34,910 bases of DNA. Source: Flavobacteriales bacterium. GTDB lineage: Bacteria; Bacteroidota; Bacteroidia; Flavobacteriales_D; Sanyastnellaceae. Below are positions 7,681 to 16,637 of this stretch, piece by piece. The DNA lies in the NCBI GenBank assembly GCA_002683345.1, contig NYSX01000061.1:1-34910 (forward strand), read 5' to 3'. Under the pieces are notes generated by a model. It was not told the DNA's origin. It ran no database searches and saw nothing but the letters and a program-made list of their open reading frames with translations. The position numbers were made by a program, and so were the translations under genes. Positions within the stretch are counted from its first letter, which is position 1. Each line of letters begins with the position of its first letter.

Positions 7681-9191
7681 CGTGGATTGAAGAACAAATC
7701 CTCCGGCTCTTCCCCGGAAAAGGTGTCACGGGGATTCAAGCGGTTTTCCATGGACTTCGACACCTGCACGGTGTTTTCGCGAGAACGCAGTTGGGACAAC
7801 CAGTCCTCGTTTTGGCGTTCACCCAACATGTCGCTGTGCAGCAATTCAAAACACTCGCCCACGACATGAGGCGCAAAGAAGAGGAAGCGCTTGTTGTTGA
7901 ACCGTCCCGCCTTGTGGTAGTGCCAAATCTCATAGGGGTAGTAGTCCGTTTCGTGGTGGCGCTTGACGACGGTGTTGGGCTTGCCAAACCGCAGGTAAAT
8001 GTTCCCCATCTCCGTCAAGCTGCCTTGACCGTACTTGCATTGACCGTATTTCTCATCCACGTAGGCAATGCGCTCGAGGTACTGCGCGAGCCTCGCTTCA
8101 GCTTCAGGGACAGAGGTGCTTCGATCCATCCAAAAGCCAGAGATGTAGCGCTTCATCAGTTCCACGTTGCCACCGGGAATCAACACCTGCTGGATGGTGC
8201 TTTGCTCGTTGGTTGTGGCCATGGGCAGGTGGTCTTCGAGGAGCTTGACCACCACATCAAGCGTGTCATGGCCGTCCAAGGAGGGCAGAAAAACATCGTC
8301 CGGAGCTGAGGGCTTGGTTTGTGGTTGTCCCTCGGGCCATTCACGGTCGCCAAGGGTGACGTCCCGAGACACCACAACATGGCCATCTCTGGTTTGTGCT
8401 TCCAGCTTCATCACGGGCTTTTGAAGGGTGGGGGAGGTTGGGGTGCACGGAAGCACCTCAAACACGGGCACAATGGAGGCCGAGGCCTTTCTGAGGTACC
8501 TCGTCGCAGCGGGGTTCCATTGGCCCTTTTCGTCAGCCCAGCCAAACTTCAAGAGGAACAAGGAATCGGTGGGAACGACCTCGTTCAACCCGTGTAATTC
8601 CACGTAAAGGCGCGCCGATGTGGCTTCCACGGGGATGGCGTTGCCCACCTTGGGGATCAGATCCAATCCGCTGTGCACCATGTTGGGCTGACTCCATGCC
8701 GTGGCAGGCGCATGCGTGTTGACAACCATCACATCGGTGAATTCCGGCATGCCGCCCATGGGAACACGCACGCTTGCATTATGTTGCCAAAGAGGCGTGT
8801 CATTTTGGGCCACAAGCCACTCTACACGAAGCCCACCATGAGGCACCGCCAAACGCGCCACATGCACGTGACGCAGTGCGGAGGAATCTTGGACGTCGGG
8901 GCGCGCAAGGACCTTGTTTTTTTGGAACGACACAATGTCGTCGCCTTGAAAGGCGATCATGGTCAACGTCAAGCTGTCCGACGCCGTTCCGGCTGTGGAT
9001 GTCCAGGCTGTTTGGACTTCAGCGTACGCTTGGCCGTCTGGCAACCGCTGGATCAACACGTCGCCAATCCACGACGTTTGCGCATGCATGGTGGCGCTCA
9101 AGCCAAATACAGCGCACACAGCGAGCCCACGTCCAACCATTCGCCAAAAGTCGTCGCGTGAGAATCGCACAGAAGAGAAAGAACTGGCCAT
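7677..9191 (-). CDS. Exported GWxTD-family protein
   Basis: A 504-residue protein from ATG 9191; the frame extends to 9278 but the later start gives a usable signal peptide (about residues 1-38, hydrophobic core GLAVCAVFGLSATMHAQ). The long middle region looks like beta-sandwich material. The C-terminal quarter matches the GWxTD domain: ISGFWMDRS, then LAQYLERIAYVDEKYG, then GSLTEMGNIYLRFGKPNTV, then YYPYEIWHYHK. The name-giving GWxTD motif is replaced here by GSLTE, while the following GxIYLRFGKP is kept. The family is found in Bacteroidota and related phyla with no established biochemical function. It is translationally coupled to a GT2 glycosyltransferase (ATGA overlap). A palindrome lies 30 bases upstream of the start. 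Confidence 0.82.
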   Translation of the reverse strand: MASSFSSVRFSRDDFWRMVGRGLAVCAVFGLSATMHAQTSWIGDVLIQRLPDGQAYAEVQTAWTSTAGTASDSLTLTMIAFQGDDIVSFQKNKVLARPDVQDSSALRHVHVARLAVPHGGLRVEWLVAQNDTPLWQHNASVRVPMGGMPEFTDVMVVNTHAPATAWSQPNMVHSGLDLIPKVGNAIPVEATSARLYVELHGLNEVVPTDSLFLLKFGWADEKGQWNPAATRYLRKASASIVPVFEVLPCTPTSPTLQKPVMKLEAQTRDGHVVVSRDVTLGDREWPEGQPQTKPSAPDDVFLPSLDGHDTLDVVVKLLEDHLPMATTNEQSTIQQVLIPGGNVELMKRYISGFWMDRSTSVPEAEARLAQYLERIAYVDEKYGQCKYGQGSLTEMGNIYLRFGKPNTVVKRHHETDYYPYEIWHYHKAGRFNNKRFLFFAPHVVGECFELLHSDMLGERQNEDWLSQLRSRENTVQVSKSMENRLNPRDTFSGEEPEDLFFNPR

Positions 9192-9220
9192 GGATGCGTT
9201 TGAGAGAACTTGAGCGAATT

Positions 9221-9241
9221 CTAATTTGCGTCCCAAATTAG
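9221..9241. promoter_or_regulatory. Perfect 8+8 bp inverted repeat, candidate operator
   Basis: The arms CTAATTTG and CAAATTAG are separated by five bases (CGTCC). The site lies 30 bases upstream of the GWxTD start codon and about 55 bases beyond the tRNA terminator. Read on the minus strand, the first arm includes TAATTTG, one base short of the TAnnTTTG promoter box, with a GTTG upstream at a suitable distance. A dimeric repressor or activator site over the promoter is the simplest reading; a weak RNA hairpin is the alternative. It has no following T-tract, so it is not a terminator. Confidence 0.45.
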
Positions 9242-9296
9242 CGCGCAGGCGTCGAACAACGGATTGCATGGTTGCCAAGGACGTTCAGCGATGGAC

Positions 9297-9326
9297 AAAA
9301 AAACGCCCGCATGACTGCGAGCGTTT
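9297..9326 (-). terminator. Rho-independent terminator after tRNA-Ser
   Basis: On the minus strand an 11-bp stem (arms 9316-9326 and 9301-9311, one G-T pair) closes a GTCA loop and is followed by a run of seven T. It begins four bases after the encoded CCA end of tRNA-Ser, so the tRNA is a single-gene transcript. Confidence 0.88.
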
Positions 9327-9330
9327 CATT

Positions 9331-9419
<89 letters not shown>

Positions 9420-9426
9420 GGGATGC

Positions 9427-9434
9427 CAAAAATA
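9427..9434 (-). promoter_or_regulatory. -7 promoter box of tRNA-Ser
   Basis: TATTTTTG on the minus strand matches the Bacteroidota -7 consensus TAnnTTTG in full. It ends seven bases before the mature 5' end of the tRNA, so transcription would start at or next to the first tRNA base. No clear -33 TTTG is present at the usual spacing. Confidence 0.55.
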
Positions 9435-9547
9435 CAGCACACCTTGTAAAAACATACGAATCCACGTGTTTTCTCGGAAATGCATTGATTTCAGTGATTC
9501 ACCCCTTTTGAATGATAATATACATTATGGTAAGTGCCAATTGGAAA

Positions 9548-9572
9548 GAGAAAGGGACCGAAGCCCCTTCTC
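9548..9572 (-). terminator. Likely terminator hairpin of the TPR gene
   Basis: On the minus strand, starting eight bases after the TPR stop codon, GAGAAGGGGC and GTCCCTTTCTC form a stem with one G-T pair and one bulged T around a C(TTCG)G tetraloop, an especially stable loop type. The following bases (TTTCC) are only weakly T-rich, so termination may be partial. Confidence 0.5.
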
Positions 9573-9580
9573 ATTCTGAA

Positions 9581-10732
9581 TCAGTTTGATGCAGCCTTGA
9601 TCTTGGCTGTCAACTCGAGCATCTTGTCGTCGTCCCCAGTGCGCGCGTAGATGTCACGCAGTGAACGCATCGTCTCCAAATCATCGGCATCTGTCGCATG
9701 CGCAGCCTCCAAGAACGGCTTGGCTGTCTCGAAAAGAGCTTTGGCATCGTCCTCCAATTGCTTCTGAGCATCAGACTCTGTCTTGGTCATGCGTGGCTTC
9801 CACATGTCGTTGGCCGCATTGATGCCCTGAACGGCTTGGTTGAAGTACAGTGCACCCAGGTTGTAGTTGGCATCAAAGTAATCCGCCTTGACCTCAAGGG
9901 CCTTTTTGTAGGCCTCAATGGCCTCATCCGCATTGCCCAAGTTGTCCAAGACACTGCCCAAGCTGAACCACAAAATCTCATTGGTCGGATCTTGCTCGGC
10001 AGCCAATGCAAGGTTTTCCTTGGCTTTGTCGAATTCCTCGTTCGTCAGGTAAATGTTCAACTCCTCAATAATGAGGCTCTGCTCACGCGGGTACAACCCA
10101 CGCGCTTCAGCCAACGTCTCCAAGGCTTCCGCTTCACGTCCGTTTGTACGGTACAGGTTGCTGATGAACAAAAATACATTGGGCACCTGGTACTCGATGT
10201 CTGCACAAGCGCGGTAGCGAGCCACAGCGAGGTCCACCTCCCCTGCCTTTTCGTAACACAGGGCCGAATTGTAAATCGCCATGGTGTCTGTGATCTCGAA
10301 GGCGCTGGCGATTTCAGCACCCAAATCGAAGAACGCACCCGCTGCACCGAAGTTGCCGGTGTTGTAGTTGCCAATGCCCGTATTGCTCGCCGCCATTTGA
10401 ACTTGGTCCAACCCGATTCGAATTTCTGAAGCATACGACCCTTTCGCATCGAGTTCTTGAGCCTTGAAATAGCTGTCCTTGGCCCGCACGAGTGCATCAG
10501 GGTAAGCCGCAAACAATGCACTGTCCTTGCTGATGTTCAAGTAGATCTCTCCGCGGTAGCGCCACGTCTTGTTCTTGACGTTCGCCTTGGGGTTTTGGAT
10601 GGCCTGCTCGATGTACGTGGCCGCCGTCGCGAAATCGCCTTCTTTGTTGGCGTTGTACGCGGACACAACTTCTTTTTGTCCAAATCCTTGGACACAAATG
10701 GCCAACGCCATCAGGGTGAGTGTTTTCTGCAT
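9581..10732 (-). CDS. Exported tetratricopeptide-repeat protein
   Basis: 383 residues from ATG 10732, where a signal peptide begins (MQKTLTLMALAICVQGFGQ, cleavage probably after Gly or Gln near residue 19). The frame is open further upstream but a promoter box lies in that stretch, which argues for the later start. The rest is almost all alpha-helical and contains degenerate and clear TPR units, the best being EILWFSLGSVLDNLGNADEAI and the following unit with YFDANYNLGALYFNQAV near residues 250-310. The C-terminus has a further TPR-like pair (ETMRSLRDIYARTGDDDK). Such periplasmic TPR proteins act as scaffolds; no partner is evident from the context. It is a single-gene transcript between gyrA and tRNA-Ser. 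Confidence 0.85.
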   Translation of the reverse strand: MQKTLTLMALAICVQGFGQKEVVSAYNANKEGDFATAATYIEQAIQNPKANVKNKTWRYRGEIYLNISKDSALFAAYPDALVRAKDSYFKAQELDAKGSYASEIRIGLDQVQMAASNTGIGNYNTGNFGAAGAFFDLGAEIASAFEITDTMAIYNSALCYEKAGEVDLAVARYRACADIEYQVPNVFLFISNLYRTNGREAEALETLAEARGLYPREQSLIIEELNIYLTNEEFDKAKENLALAAEQDPTNEILWFSLGSVLDNLGNADEAIEAYKKALEVKADYFDANYNLGALYFNQAVQGINAANDMWKPRMTKTESDAQKQLEDDAKALFETAKPFLEAAHATDADDLETMRSLRDIYARTGDDDKMLELTAKIKAASN

Positions 10733-10773
10733 GGGATGTGTTTCGTTTTCTACAGGTCTCAGGTTGTTGAGGT

Positions 10774-10781
10774 CAAAAGTA
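10774..10781 (-). promoter_or_regulatory. -7 promoter box of the TPR gene
   Basis: TACTTTTG on the minus strand matches TAnnTTTG and ends 41 bases before the TPR start codon. A TTTG lies 14 bases further upstream, closer than the usual 18-20, so only the -7 element is convincing. It is in the 85-base gap after gyrA. Confidence 0.5.
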
Positions 10782-10817
10782 CATCGTGCTTTCGTCAAAC
10801 CTCATGCCAACCTCCGA

Positions 10818-13352
10818 TTAGGCTTCCGGCTGTTCTGGAGAATCTGACGCCGCTGCGCCTTCCGCCCCTTCCACGTTTCCTTCCGCACCTTCGGCCAGCT
10901 CGTCCTCTTCGTCCGATTTGGGCACCTTGCATACTGCAGCGATGGCGTCTTTGCCGCGCAAGCTGATCAAGCGAACGCCCTGCGTGGCGCGCCCCATGAC
11001 GCGGAGCTGCTCCACGGCCATGCGGATGGTGATGCCCGACTTGTTGATGATCATCAAGTCGTTCTCGTCGGTCACGTTCAAGATGGAAATCAACTCCCCT
11101 GTTTTATCTGTGATCTGGAGGGTTTTCACCCCCTTTCCGCCCCGGTTGGTGATGCGATAGTCGTCCACCGCGGAACGCTTTCCGTACCCGTTTTCAGAGA
11201 CGACGAGAATGTCGCTAGACGCATCGTTGATGCACACCATGCCAATGACTTCGTCGTCCGGTCCACCGAGGGTCACCCCTTTCACGCCCATGGCGGTCCG
11301 GCCCACGGCACGTGCTGTGGATTCGTGGAAACGAATGGCCTTGCCTGAACGCAGGCCCATCAAGATTTCAGAATCCCCGTTGGTGAGGCGTGCCGACAGC
11401 AACTCGTCGCCTTCGCGAATGGTCACGGCATTGATGCCATTGGTGCGCGGACGGCTGTACGCCTCAAGGCTTGTCTTCTTGATGAGGCCTTTCTTGGTGC
11501 ACAGGATGACGTAATTGCCATTGACGTACTCCTCGTCCTTCAAGTCTTTCACAGGGATGTACGCCAACACCTTATCGTCCCCTTCGAGGTTGATGAGGTT
11601 GACAATGGCCCTTCCCTTGCTCTGCTTGCTTCCTTCTGGCACTTCAAAAATGCGCATCCAGAAGCACCTGCCCTTGGCCGTGAAGATCAACAGCCAGTTG
11701 TGGTTGGTCGCCGTGAAAATGCTTTCCAAAAAGTCCTCTTGACGCGTGGTGCTTCCCTTGGATCCCACGCCTCCGCGGCTCTGGGCACGGTATTCATTGA
11801 GACGCGTGCGCTTGATGTACCCGGCATGGCTGATGGTCACCACCACCTGCTCGTCGGGAATCATGTCTTCAATGCTGAGGTCGGCGCTGCTGTATTCGAT
11901 GGTGGAACGACGCTCGTCCCCGAAGCGCTCCTTGACATCGATCAATTCGGTCTTGATGATTTCCATCCGGCGCTCCACACGGTCGAGGATGTCCTTCAGA
12001 TCGGCAATGAGTTCCATGAGCTCATCGTACTCCGCGCGCAATTTGTCGCGCTCGAGGCCGGTCAACTTTTGGAGACGCATGTCCAAGATTGCGCGGGCTT
12101 GAATCTCACTGAGTTCAAACTTCTCCATCAAGCCATTTCTGGCCTCTTCAGGCGTCTTGCTCGCCCGAATCAGTGCGATGACATCGTCGATGTTGTCCAG
12201 AGCGATGATGAGCCCTTGCAGAATGTGGGCACGTTCCTCGGCTTTGCCAAGGTCGTATTGTGTGCGCCTCACCACCACATCGTGACGGTGCTCGATGTAG
12301 TGCGACATCATTTGCTTCAGGTTCAACAACTCCGGACGCCCCTTCACAAGGGCAATGTTGTTGACTGAGAATGAAGTTTGTAGCTGCGTGTACTTGTACA
12401 GCTTGTTGAGCACAACGTTTGGAATGGCGTCGCGCTTCAATTCGTACACGATGCGCATGCCGTTGCGGTCGCTCTCGTCACGAATCTCGGAGATGCCTTC
12501 AATCTTCTTGTCGTTGACGAGGTCTGCGGTCTTCCGCACCATGTCCGCTTTGTTCACCTGGTAGGGAATTTCCTCCACGATGATCATTTCGCGGCCTGTC
12601 TTGGTCTCTTCGAACTTGGCCCGGCCCCGCATCACAATGCGGCCACGGCCCGTTTGGAAGGCGTCACGAACGCCTTCGATGCCGTGAATCACCCCTCCCG
12701 TCGGGAAGTCCGGTGCCTTCACGAACGTCATGAGGTCTTCAACGGTGCAATCGGGATTGTCGACGAGGTGCACCATGCCTTCCACCACTTCAGTCAAGTT
12801 GTGGGGAGGCATGTTGGTGGCCATACCAACCGCAATTCCTGCTGCGCCGTTGACAAGCAAGTTTGGAATCTTGGCAGGCAAAACAGTGGGTTCCTTCAGG
12901 CTCTCGTCAAAGTTGGGCCTGAAGTCCACAGTCTCTTTGTCCAAATCAGATAGCATGTCCTCCGCCACTTTGCGCAAACGGGCTTCCGTGTAACGCATGG
13001 CCGCGGGGTTGTCGCCGTCGATGGATCCAAAGTTTCCTTGTCCATCCACCATCGGGTAGCGCAGGGACCAATGCTGGGCCATCCGCACCATGGTGTCGTA
13101 CACCGAGCTGTCGCCGTGCGGGTGATACTTTCCAAGCACCTCCCCCACAATCCTTGCGGACTTCTTGTAGGGACGGTTGGACAACACGCCCAAATCCAAC
13201 ATCCCGTACAACACACGACGGTGGACGGGCTTCAAGCCGTCGCGCACATCGGGAAGTGCACGACTTACAATCACGGACATCGAGTAGTCGATGTACGCCG
13301 ATTTCATCTCGTCTGAGATGTTGATTTGGATGATTTTTTCTCCTTCTGCCAT
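10818..13352 (-). CDS. gyrA: DNA gyrase subunit A
   Basis: An 844-residue type IIA topoisomerase subunit that, with GyrB, introduces negative supercoils. The breakage-reunion domain starts [20 protein letters not shown]; the catalytic tyrosine is Tyr121 in [10 protein letters not shown]. The quinolone-resistance region [15 protein letters not shown] has Ser82 and Asp86 (E. coli 83 and 87), the susceptible-type residues. The C-terminal pinwheel repeats are present; the GyrA box reads QSRGGVG instead of the classical QRRGGKG, as often seen in this phylum. The last 35 residues form an acidic low-complexity tail ([17 protein letters not shown]...), beyond the domain core. The gene diverges from clpC. 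Confidence 0.97.
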   Translation of the reverse strand: MAEGEKIIQINISDEMKSAYIDYSMSVIVSRALPDVRDGLKPVHRRVLYGMLDLGVLSNRPYKKSARIVGEVLGKYHPHGDSSVYDTMVRMAQHWSLRYPMVDGQGNFGSIDGDNPAAMRYTEARLRKVAEDMLSDLDKETVDFRPNFDESLKEPTVLPAKIPNLLVNGAAGIAVGMATNMPPHNLTEVVEGMVHLVDNPDCTVEDLMTFVKAPDFPTGGVIHGIEGVRDAFQTGRGRIVMRGRAKFEETKTGREMIIVEEIPYQVNKADMVRKTADLVNDKKIEGISEIRDESDRNGMRIVYELKRDAIPNVVLNKLYKYTQLQTSFSVNNIALVKGRPELLNLKQMMSHYIEHRHDVVVRRTQYDLGKAEERAHILQGLIIALDNIDDVIALIRASKTPEEARNGLMEKFELSEIQARAILDMRLQKLTGLERDKLRAEYDELMELIADLKDILDRVERRMEIIKTELIDVKERFGDERRSTIEYSSADLSIEDMIPDEQVVVTISHAGYIKRTRLNEYRAQSRGGVGSKGSTTRQEDFLESIFTATNHNWLLIFTAKGRCFWMRIFEVPEGSKQSKGRAIVNLINLEGDDKVLAYIPVKDLKDEEYVNGNYVILCTKKGLIKKTSLEAYSRPRTNGINAVTIREGDELLSARLTNGDSEILMGLRSGKAIRFHESTARAVGRTAMGVKGVTLGGPDDEVIGMVCINDASSDILVVSENGYGKRSAVDDYRITNRGGKGVKTLQITDKTGELISILNVTDENDLMIINKSGITIRMAVEQLRVMGRATQGVRLISLRGKDAIAAVCKVPKSDEEDELAEGAEGNVEGAEGAAASDSPEQPEA

Positions 13353-13400
13353 GGGGTCCGTTCATGGACTTGCAATCAAGTCCGTTTGTTGCTCTTCAGT

Positions 13401-13440
13401 CCCGTCGTCTCATGTGCTTTCACAGCCCGATGACGACGGG
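13401..13440 (-). promoter_or_regulatory. Hairpin in the gyrA 5' leader
   Basis: Perfect 9-bp arms (CCCGTCGTC at 13401-13409 and its complement at 13432-13440) separated by 22 bases. If gyrA is transcribed from the -7 box at 13455-13462, the hairpin begins within about ten bases of the mRNA 5' end and ends about 48 bases before the start codon. It could stabilise the message or act as a protein site; function is inferred from position only. Confidence 0.4.
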
Positions 13441-13454
13441 CATTTCACCATCCT

Positions 13455-13462
13455 CAAAAATA
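13455..13462 (-). promoter_or_regulatory. -7 promoter box of gyrA
   Basis: TATTTTTG on the minus strand matches TAnnTTTG. It lies about 100 bases upstream of the gyrA start in the 301-base gyrA-clpC gap. No -33 element is recognisable. Apart from this box, the clpC box and the leader hairpin I see nothing else in the gap. Confidence 0.45.
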
Positions 13463-13574
13463 CCACGAGCCCCGCCCTGACTGAGGATGAGACGCGTTCC
13501 ACTTACTCACAAATGAGGTGAATGACATGTGAATAACATTGGACCTGCCCCCCACCTGACCCGACGGTGAATCC

Positions 13575-13582
13575 TAGTTTTG
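13575..13582 (+). promoter_or_regulatory. -7 promoter box of clpC
   Basis: TAGTTTTG matches TAnnTTTG and lies 71 bases upstream of the clpC ATG. There is no TTTG at the expected -33 position and no CIRCE-like inverted repeat, so heat regulation by HrcA is not suggested by the sequence. Confidence 0.4.
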
Positions 13583-13653
13583 AAGAGGCCTTGGCTGCAT
13601 GTTGAATCAAGAAGGATTCGACGCTCGTGTTGCAGGCCACAACAACACAAGAC

Positions 13654-16344
13654 ATGGACGCAAAATTTTCTCCTCGGGTTCGCGAGGTCATCTCACTCAG
13701 TCGCGAAGAAGCGCTTCGTTTGGGACACAATTACATCGGTGTGGAACACCTCCTTTTGGGCATCATCAAAGAGGGTGAAGGCACGGCTGTCCGCATCCTT
13801 GAGGGGCTCAATTGCGACCTTCAGAAGCTGCGCAAACTGGTGGAAGGTTCAGTGCGTCCGAGTGCGGCCAAACCCGGTGGATCGGGGAACATTCCCCTGG
13901 TAAAGCAAGCCGAAAAGATTCTGAAGATCACCTACCTCGAGGCGAAGATTTTCAAGAGCGGCATCATCGGCACTGAGCACCTGCTGCTCAGCATCCTGAA
14001 AGACGAAGACAACGTAGCAACAAAAAGCATTCACGCATTCAACATCGATTACGACGTGGCGAAAGAAGAATTTGAAAACCTCCTGTCAGAAAATGGCGGT
14101 GCCCGGGCACCCCGCGCTGACCACTCCTTGTCCGACGATGACGCCCCCACCGAGGGTGGCGGTGATTTTGGTGGCTCCGGAGGTTCCGGCGGCCCTGCGT
14201 CGCGTAAAGGCGACCCCAAATCCAAGACACCCGTCTTGGACAACTTTGGACGAGACCTCACGCGAATGGCGGAGGAAGGCCGTTTGGACCCCATTGTGGG
14301 ACGCGCCAAAGAAATTGAGCGTGTCAGTCAAATCCTAAGTCGCCGCAAAAAGAACAATCCCATCCTGATGGGCGAACCCGGCGTGGGAAAAAGTGCGATT
14401 GCGGAAGGTTTGGCCCTTCGCATCGTGGAGAAAAAGGTCAGCCGCGTGCTCTTCAACAAGCGCATTGTTACGTTGGACGTTGCATCCTTGGTGGCAGGCA
14501 CCAAGTACCGAGGCCAATTTGAGGAACGCATGAAGGCGGTGATGAACGAGCTGGAGAAGTCTCCGGACGTCATTTTGTTCATCGACGAAATCCACACCAT
14601 TGTTGGTGCAGGCGGTGCCAGCGGTTCGTTGGACGCTTCCAACATGTTCAAGCCGGCGCTTGCGCGTGGCGAGATTCAATGCATCGGCGCCACGACCTTG
14701 GATGAATACCGTCAATACATTGAAAAGGATGGCGCCTTGGAACGCCGCTTCCAAAAGGTCATGGTCGAACCGACCAGCATCGAAGAGACCGTACAAATCC
14801 TCAACAACATCAAAGAAAAGTACGAGGAACACCACAGCGTCAAGTACACCGATGAAGCCATTGCGGCGTGTGTAACACTCACGAGCCGGTACATCACCGA
14901 CCGTCACCTTCCAGACAAGGCCATCGACGCGTTGGACGAGGTGGGCAGCCGCGTTCACCTGACCAACATCAACGTGCCTGAGGAAATCGTCAAGATTGAG
15001 GAAGAAATCGAAAACGTCAAGGACGAGAAGAGCCTTGTGGTTCGCTCCCAGCGTTACGAGGAGGCCGCTCGGTTGCGCGACCAGGAGCGCATCCTGAACG
15101 AGAAGCTCGAGAAGGCCAAACGCGCGTGGGAAGAAGATTCAAAGAACCACCGGGTCACAGTCACTGAAGACCATGTTGGCGATGTCGTGGCCATGATGAC
15201 GGGCATTCCTGTCCAGCGCATTGCAGAGAAGGAAAGCGGCAAGCTCGCCCGCATGAACACCGACCTCGAAGGCAAAGTCATCGGTCAAGACGAAGCAATC
15301 AAGAAAGTGGTCAAGGCCATCAAGCGCAACCGCGCGGGCCTCAAGGACCCCAACAAACCCATTGGTTCCTTCATCTTCCTGGGCCCTACCGGCGTCGGAA
15401 AGACGCAACTGGCCAAGGTCCTTTCGAAGTTCATGTTCGATTCCGAAGAAGCCTTGATTCGCATCGACATGTCCGAGTACATGGAGAAGTTTGCCGTCAC
15501 TCGCTTGATCGGGGCACCTCCGGGCTACGTCGGATACGAGGAAGGTGGCCAGTTGACGGAAAAGGTCCGTCGTCGCCCCTACTCCATCGTGTTGCTCGAC
15601 GAAATTGAGAAGGCGCACCCTGACGTCTTCAACCTCTTGCTCCAAGCCCTGGACGATGGGCAACTGACGGACAGCTTGGGCCGCAAGGTGGATTTCCGCA
15701 ACACCATCATCATCATGACGTCCAACATCGGAGCGCGCCAGCTGGCGGAGTTCGGCACGGGTGTGGGCTTCGGCACCGCGGCGAAACAAGCAAATGTCGC
15801 CGCGGACCGCGACAGCGTGATTCAAACCGCACTGAAGCGCGCCTTTGCCCCAGAATTCCTGAACCGCATCGACGACGTCATCTTGTTCCAGAGCCTGAAG
15901 CGTGAGCACATCCACAGCATCATCAACATCGAACTTGACGCGTTGAAGAAGCGCGTTGTGGATTTGGGCTATGACTTGGAAATCACGGATTCTGCCGCGG
16001 ACTTCATTGCAGACAAAGGTTACGATGAGAAGTACGGTGCCCGTCCGCTCAAGCGCGCCATTCAGAAGTACTTGGAAGACCCCTTCGCCGAGGAAATCAT
16101 CAACAGCGATGTTTCGGAAGGCGACTTGCTCCGTGCAGACCTCGAGATAGACGCGACTGAATTGACCATTGAGGTCATCAAAGGAGGTTTGCTCCAGATG
16201 CCCGAAGGAGCGGAAGAAGCGTTGAAGGGCGGCGAAGCGGAGCCTGCCGGAGACGCCCCCAAGGCATCTCGCAAGAAGGCGCCTAAGAAGTCGACCAAAA
16301 AGAAGGACGAGGACAAAGACGACCAGCCTGACACCAACGCGTGA
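13654..16344 (+). CDS. clpC: ATP-dependent Clp protease ATP-binding subunit ClpC
   Basis: 896 residues from ATG 13654; a GTG at 13627 is in frame but MDAKFSPRVREV is the family's usual beginning. The order is complete: Clp N-terminal repeat domain (about 1-145), an acidic Gly/Ser linker, AAA+ domain 1 with Walker A GEPGVGKSA near 240, a middle domain with UVR-like RYEEAARLRDQE, AAA+ domain 2 with Walker A GPTGVGKTQ near 577, and the ClpB D2-small domain. It unfolds proteins and feeds them to ClpP. The C-terminus carries an extra tail of about 35 residues, first Lys/Ala/Pro-rich (ASRKKAPKKSTKKK) then acidic. No McsA/McsB genes are nearby. It shares one base with the DivIC-like gene downstream (TGATG). 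Confidence 0.97.
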   Translation: MDAKFSPRVREVISLSREEALRLGHNYIGVEHLLLGIIKEGEGTAVRILEGLNCDLQKLRKLVEGSVRPSAAKPGGSGNIPLVKQAEKILKITYLEAKIFKSGIIGTEHLLLSILKDEDNVATKSIHAFNIDYDVAKEEFENLLSENGGARAPRADHSLSDDDAPTEGGGDFGGSGGSGGPASRKGDPKSKTPVLDNFGRDLTRMAEEGRLDPIVGRAKEIERVSQILSRRKKNNPILMGEPGVGKSAIAEGLALRIVEKKVSRVLFNKRIVTLDVASLVAGTKYRGQFEERMKAVMNELEKSPDVILFIDEIHTIVGAGGASGSLDASNMFKPALARGEIQCIGATTLDEYRQYIEKDGALERRFQKVMVEPTSIEETVQILNNIKEKYEEHHSVKYTDEAIAACVTLTSRYITDRHLPDKAIDALDEVGSRVHLTNINVPEEIVKIEEEIENVKDEKSLVVRSQRYEEAARLRDQERILNEKLEKAKRAWEEDSKNHRVTVTEDHVGDVVAMMTGIPVQRIAEKESGKLARMNTDLEGKVIGQDEAIKKVVKAIKRNRAGLKDPNKPIGSFIFLGPTGVGKTQLAKVLSKFMFDSEEALIRIDMSEYMEKFAVTRLIGAPPGYVGYEEGGQLTEKVRRRPYSIVLLDEIEKAHPDVFNLLLQALDDGQLTDSLGRKVDFRNTIIIMTSNIGARQLAEFGTGVGFGTAAKQANVAADRDSVIQTALKRAFAPEFLNRIDDVILFQSLKREHIHSIINIELDALKKRVVDLGYDLEITDSAADFIADKGYDEKYGARPLKRAIQKYLEDPFAEEIINSDVSEGDLLRADLEIDATELTIEVIKGGLLQMPEGAEEALKGGEAEPAGDAPKASRKKAPKKSTKKKDEDKDDQPDTNA

Positions 16345-16637
16345 TGCACATCCCTCCTGCTGTCCGAGAGGCGCTCCAGAACAAATACATCGCTGCCACG
16401 TTGGTGGCGCTGATTTGGTCTACGTTCATCCACGACTTGGGCCTTCCCTTCGTGGTGCGTGAGGCACGAGAACTGTCCAAGGCGAAGCAGGAACTTGCTG
16501 AAGTGGAACGCCGCATCGAAGACTTGCGTCAAACACAGGCCACCTTGCTGAATGACCCACAGGCCCTCGAACGTTTTGCGCGTGAGCGCTATTTCATGCG
16601 CCGCGCCAACGAGGAGGTGTATCGGATTGTCGACTGA
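16344..16637 (+). CDS. Septum formation initiator (DivIC/FtsB-like)
   Basis: A 97-residue single-pass membrane protein. Residues about 14-32 (KYIAATLVALIWSTFIHDL) form the membrane helix, followed by a coiled coil of about 35 residues (REARELSKAKQELAEVERR and on) and a short C-terminal domain ending ERFARERYFMRRANEEVYRI, the conserved FtsB/DivIC end with Ala-Arg-Glu-Arg-Tyr. These proteins join FtsL and FtsQ in the divisome. Start ATG 16344 overlaps the clpC stop by one base; GTG 16341 would add one residue. Co-transcription with clpC is very likely because no promoter fits between them. Confidence 0.88.
   Translation: MHIPPAVREALQNKYIAATLVALIWSTFIHDLGLPFVVREARELSKAKQELAEVERRIEDLRQTQATLLNDPQALERFARERYFMRRANEEVYRIVD

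Noticed and set aside
10818-13352. Quinolone-resistance mutation in gyrA
   Set aside because: Ser82 and Asp86, matching E. coli 83 and 87, are the susceptible-type residues.
13627-13653. GTG 13627 as the clpC start
   Set aside because: The extra nine residues are not part of the ClpC family; ATG 13654 begins the conserved N-terminus.
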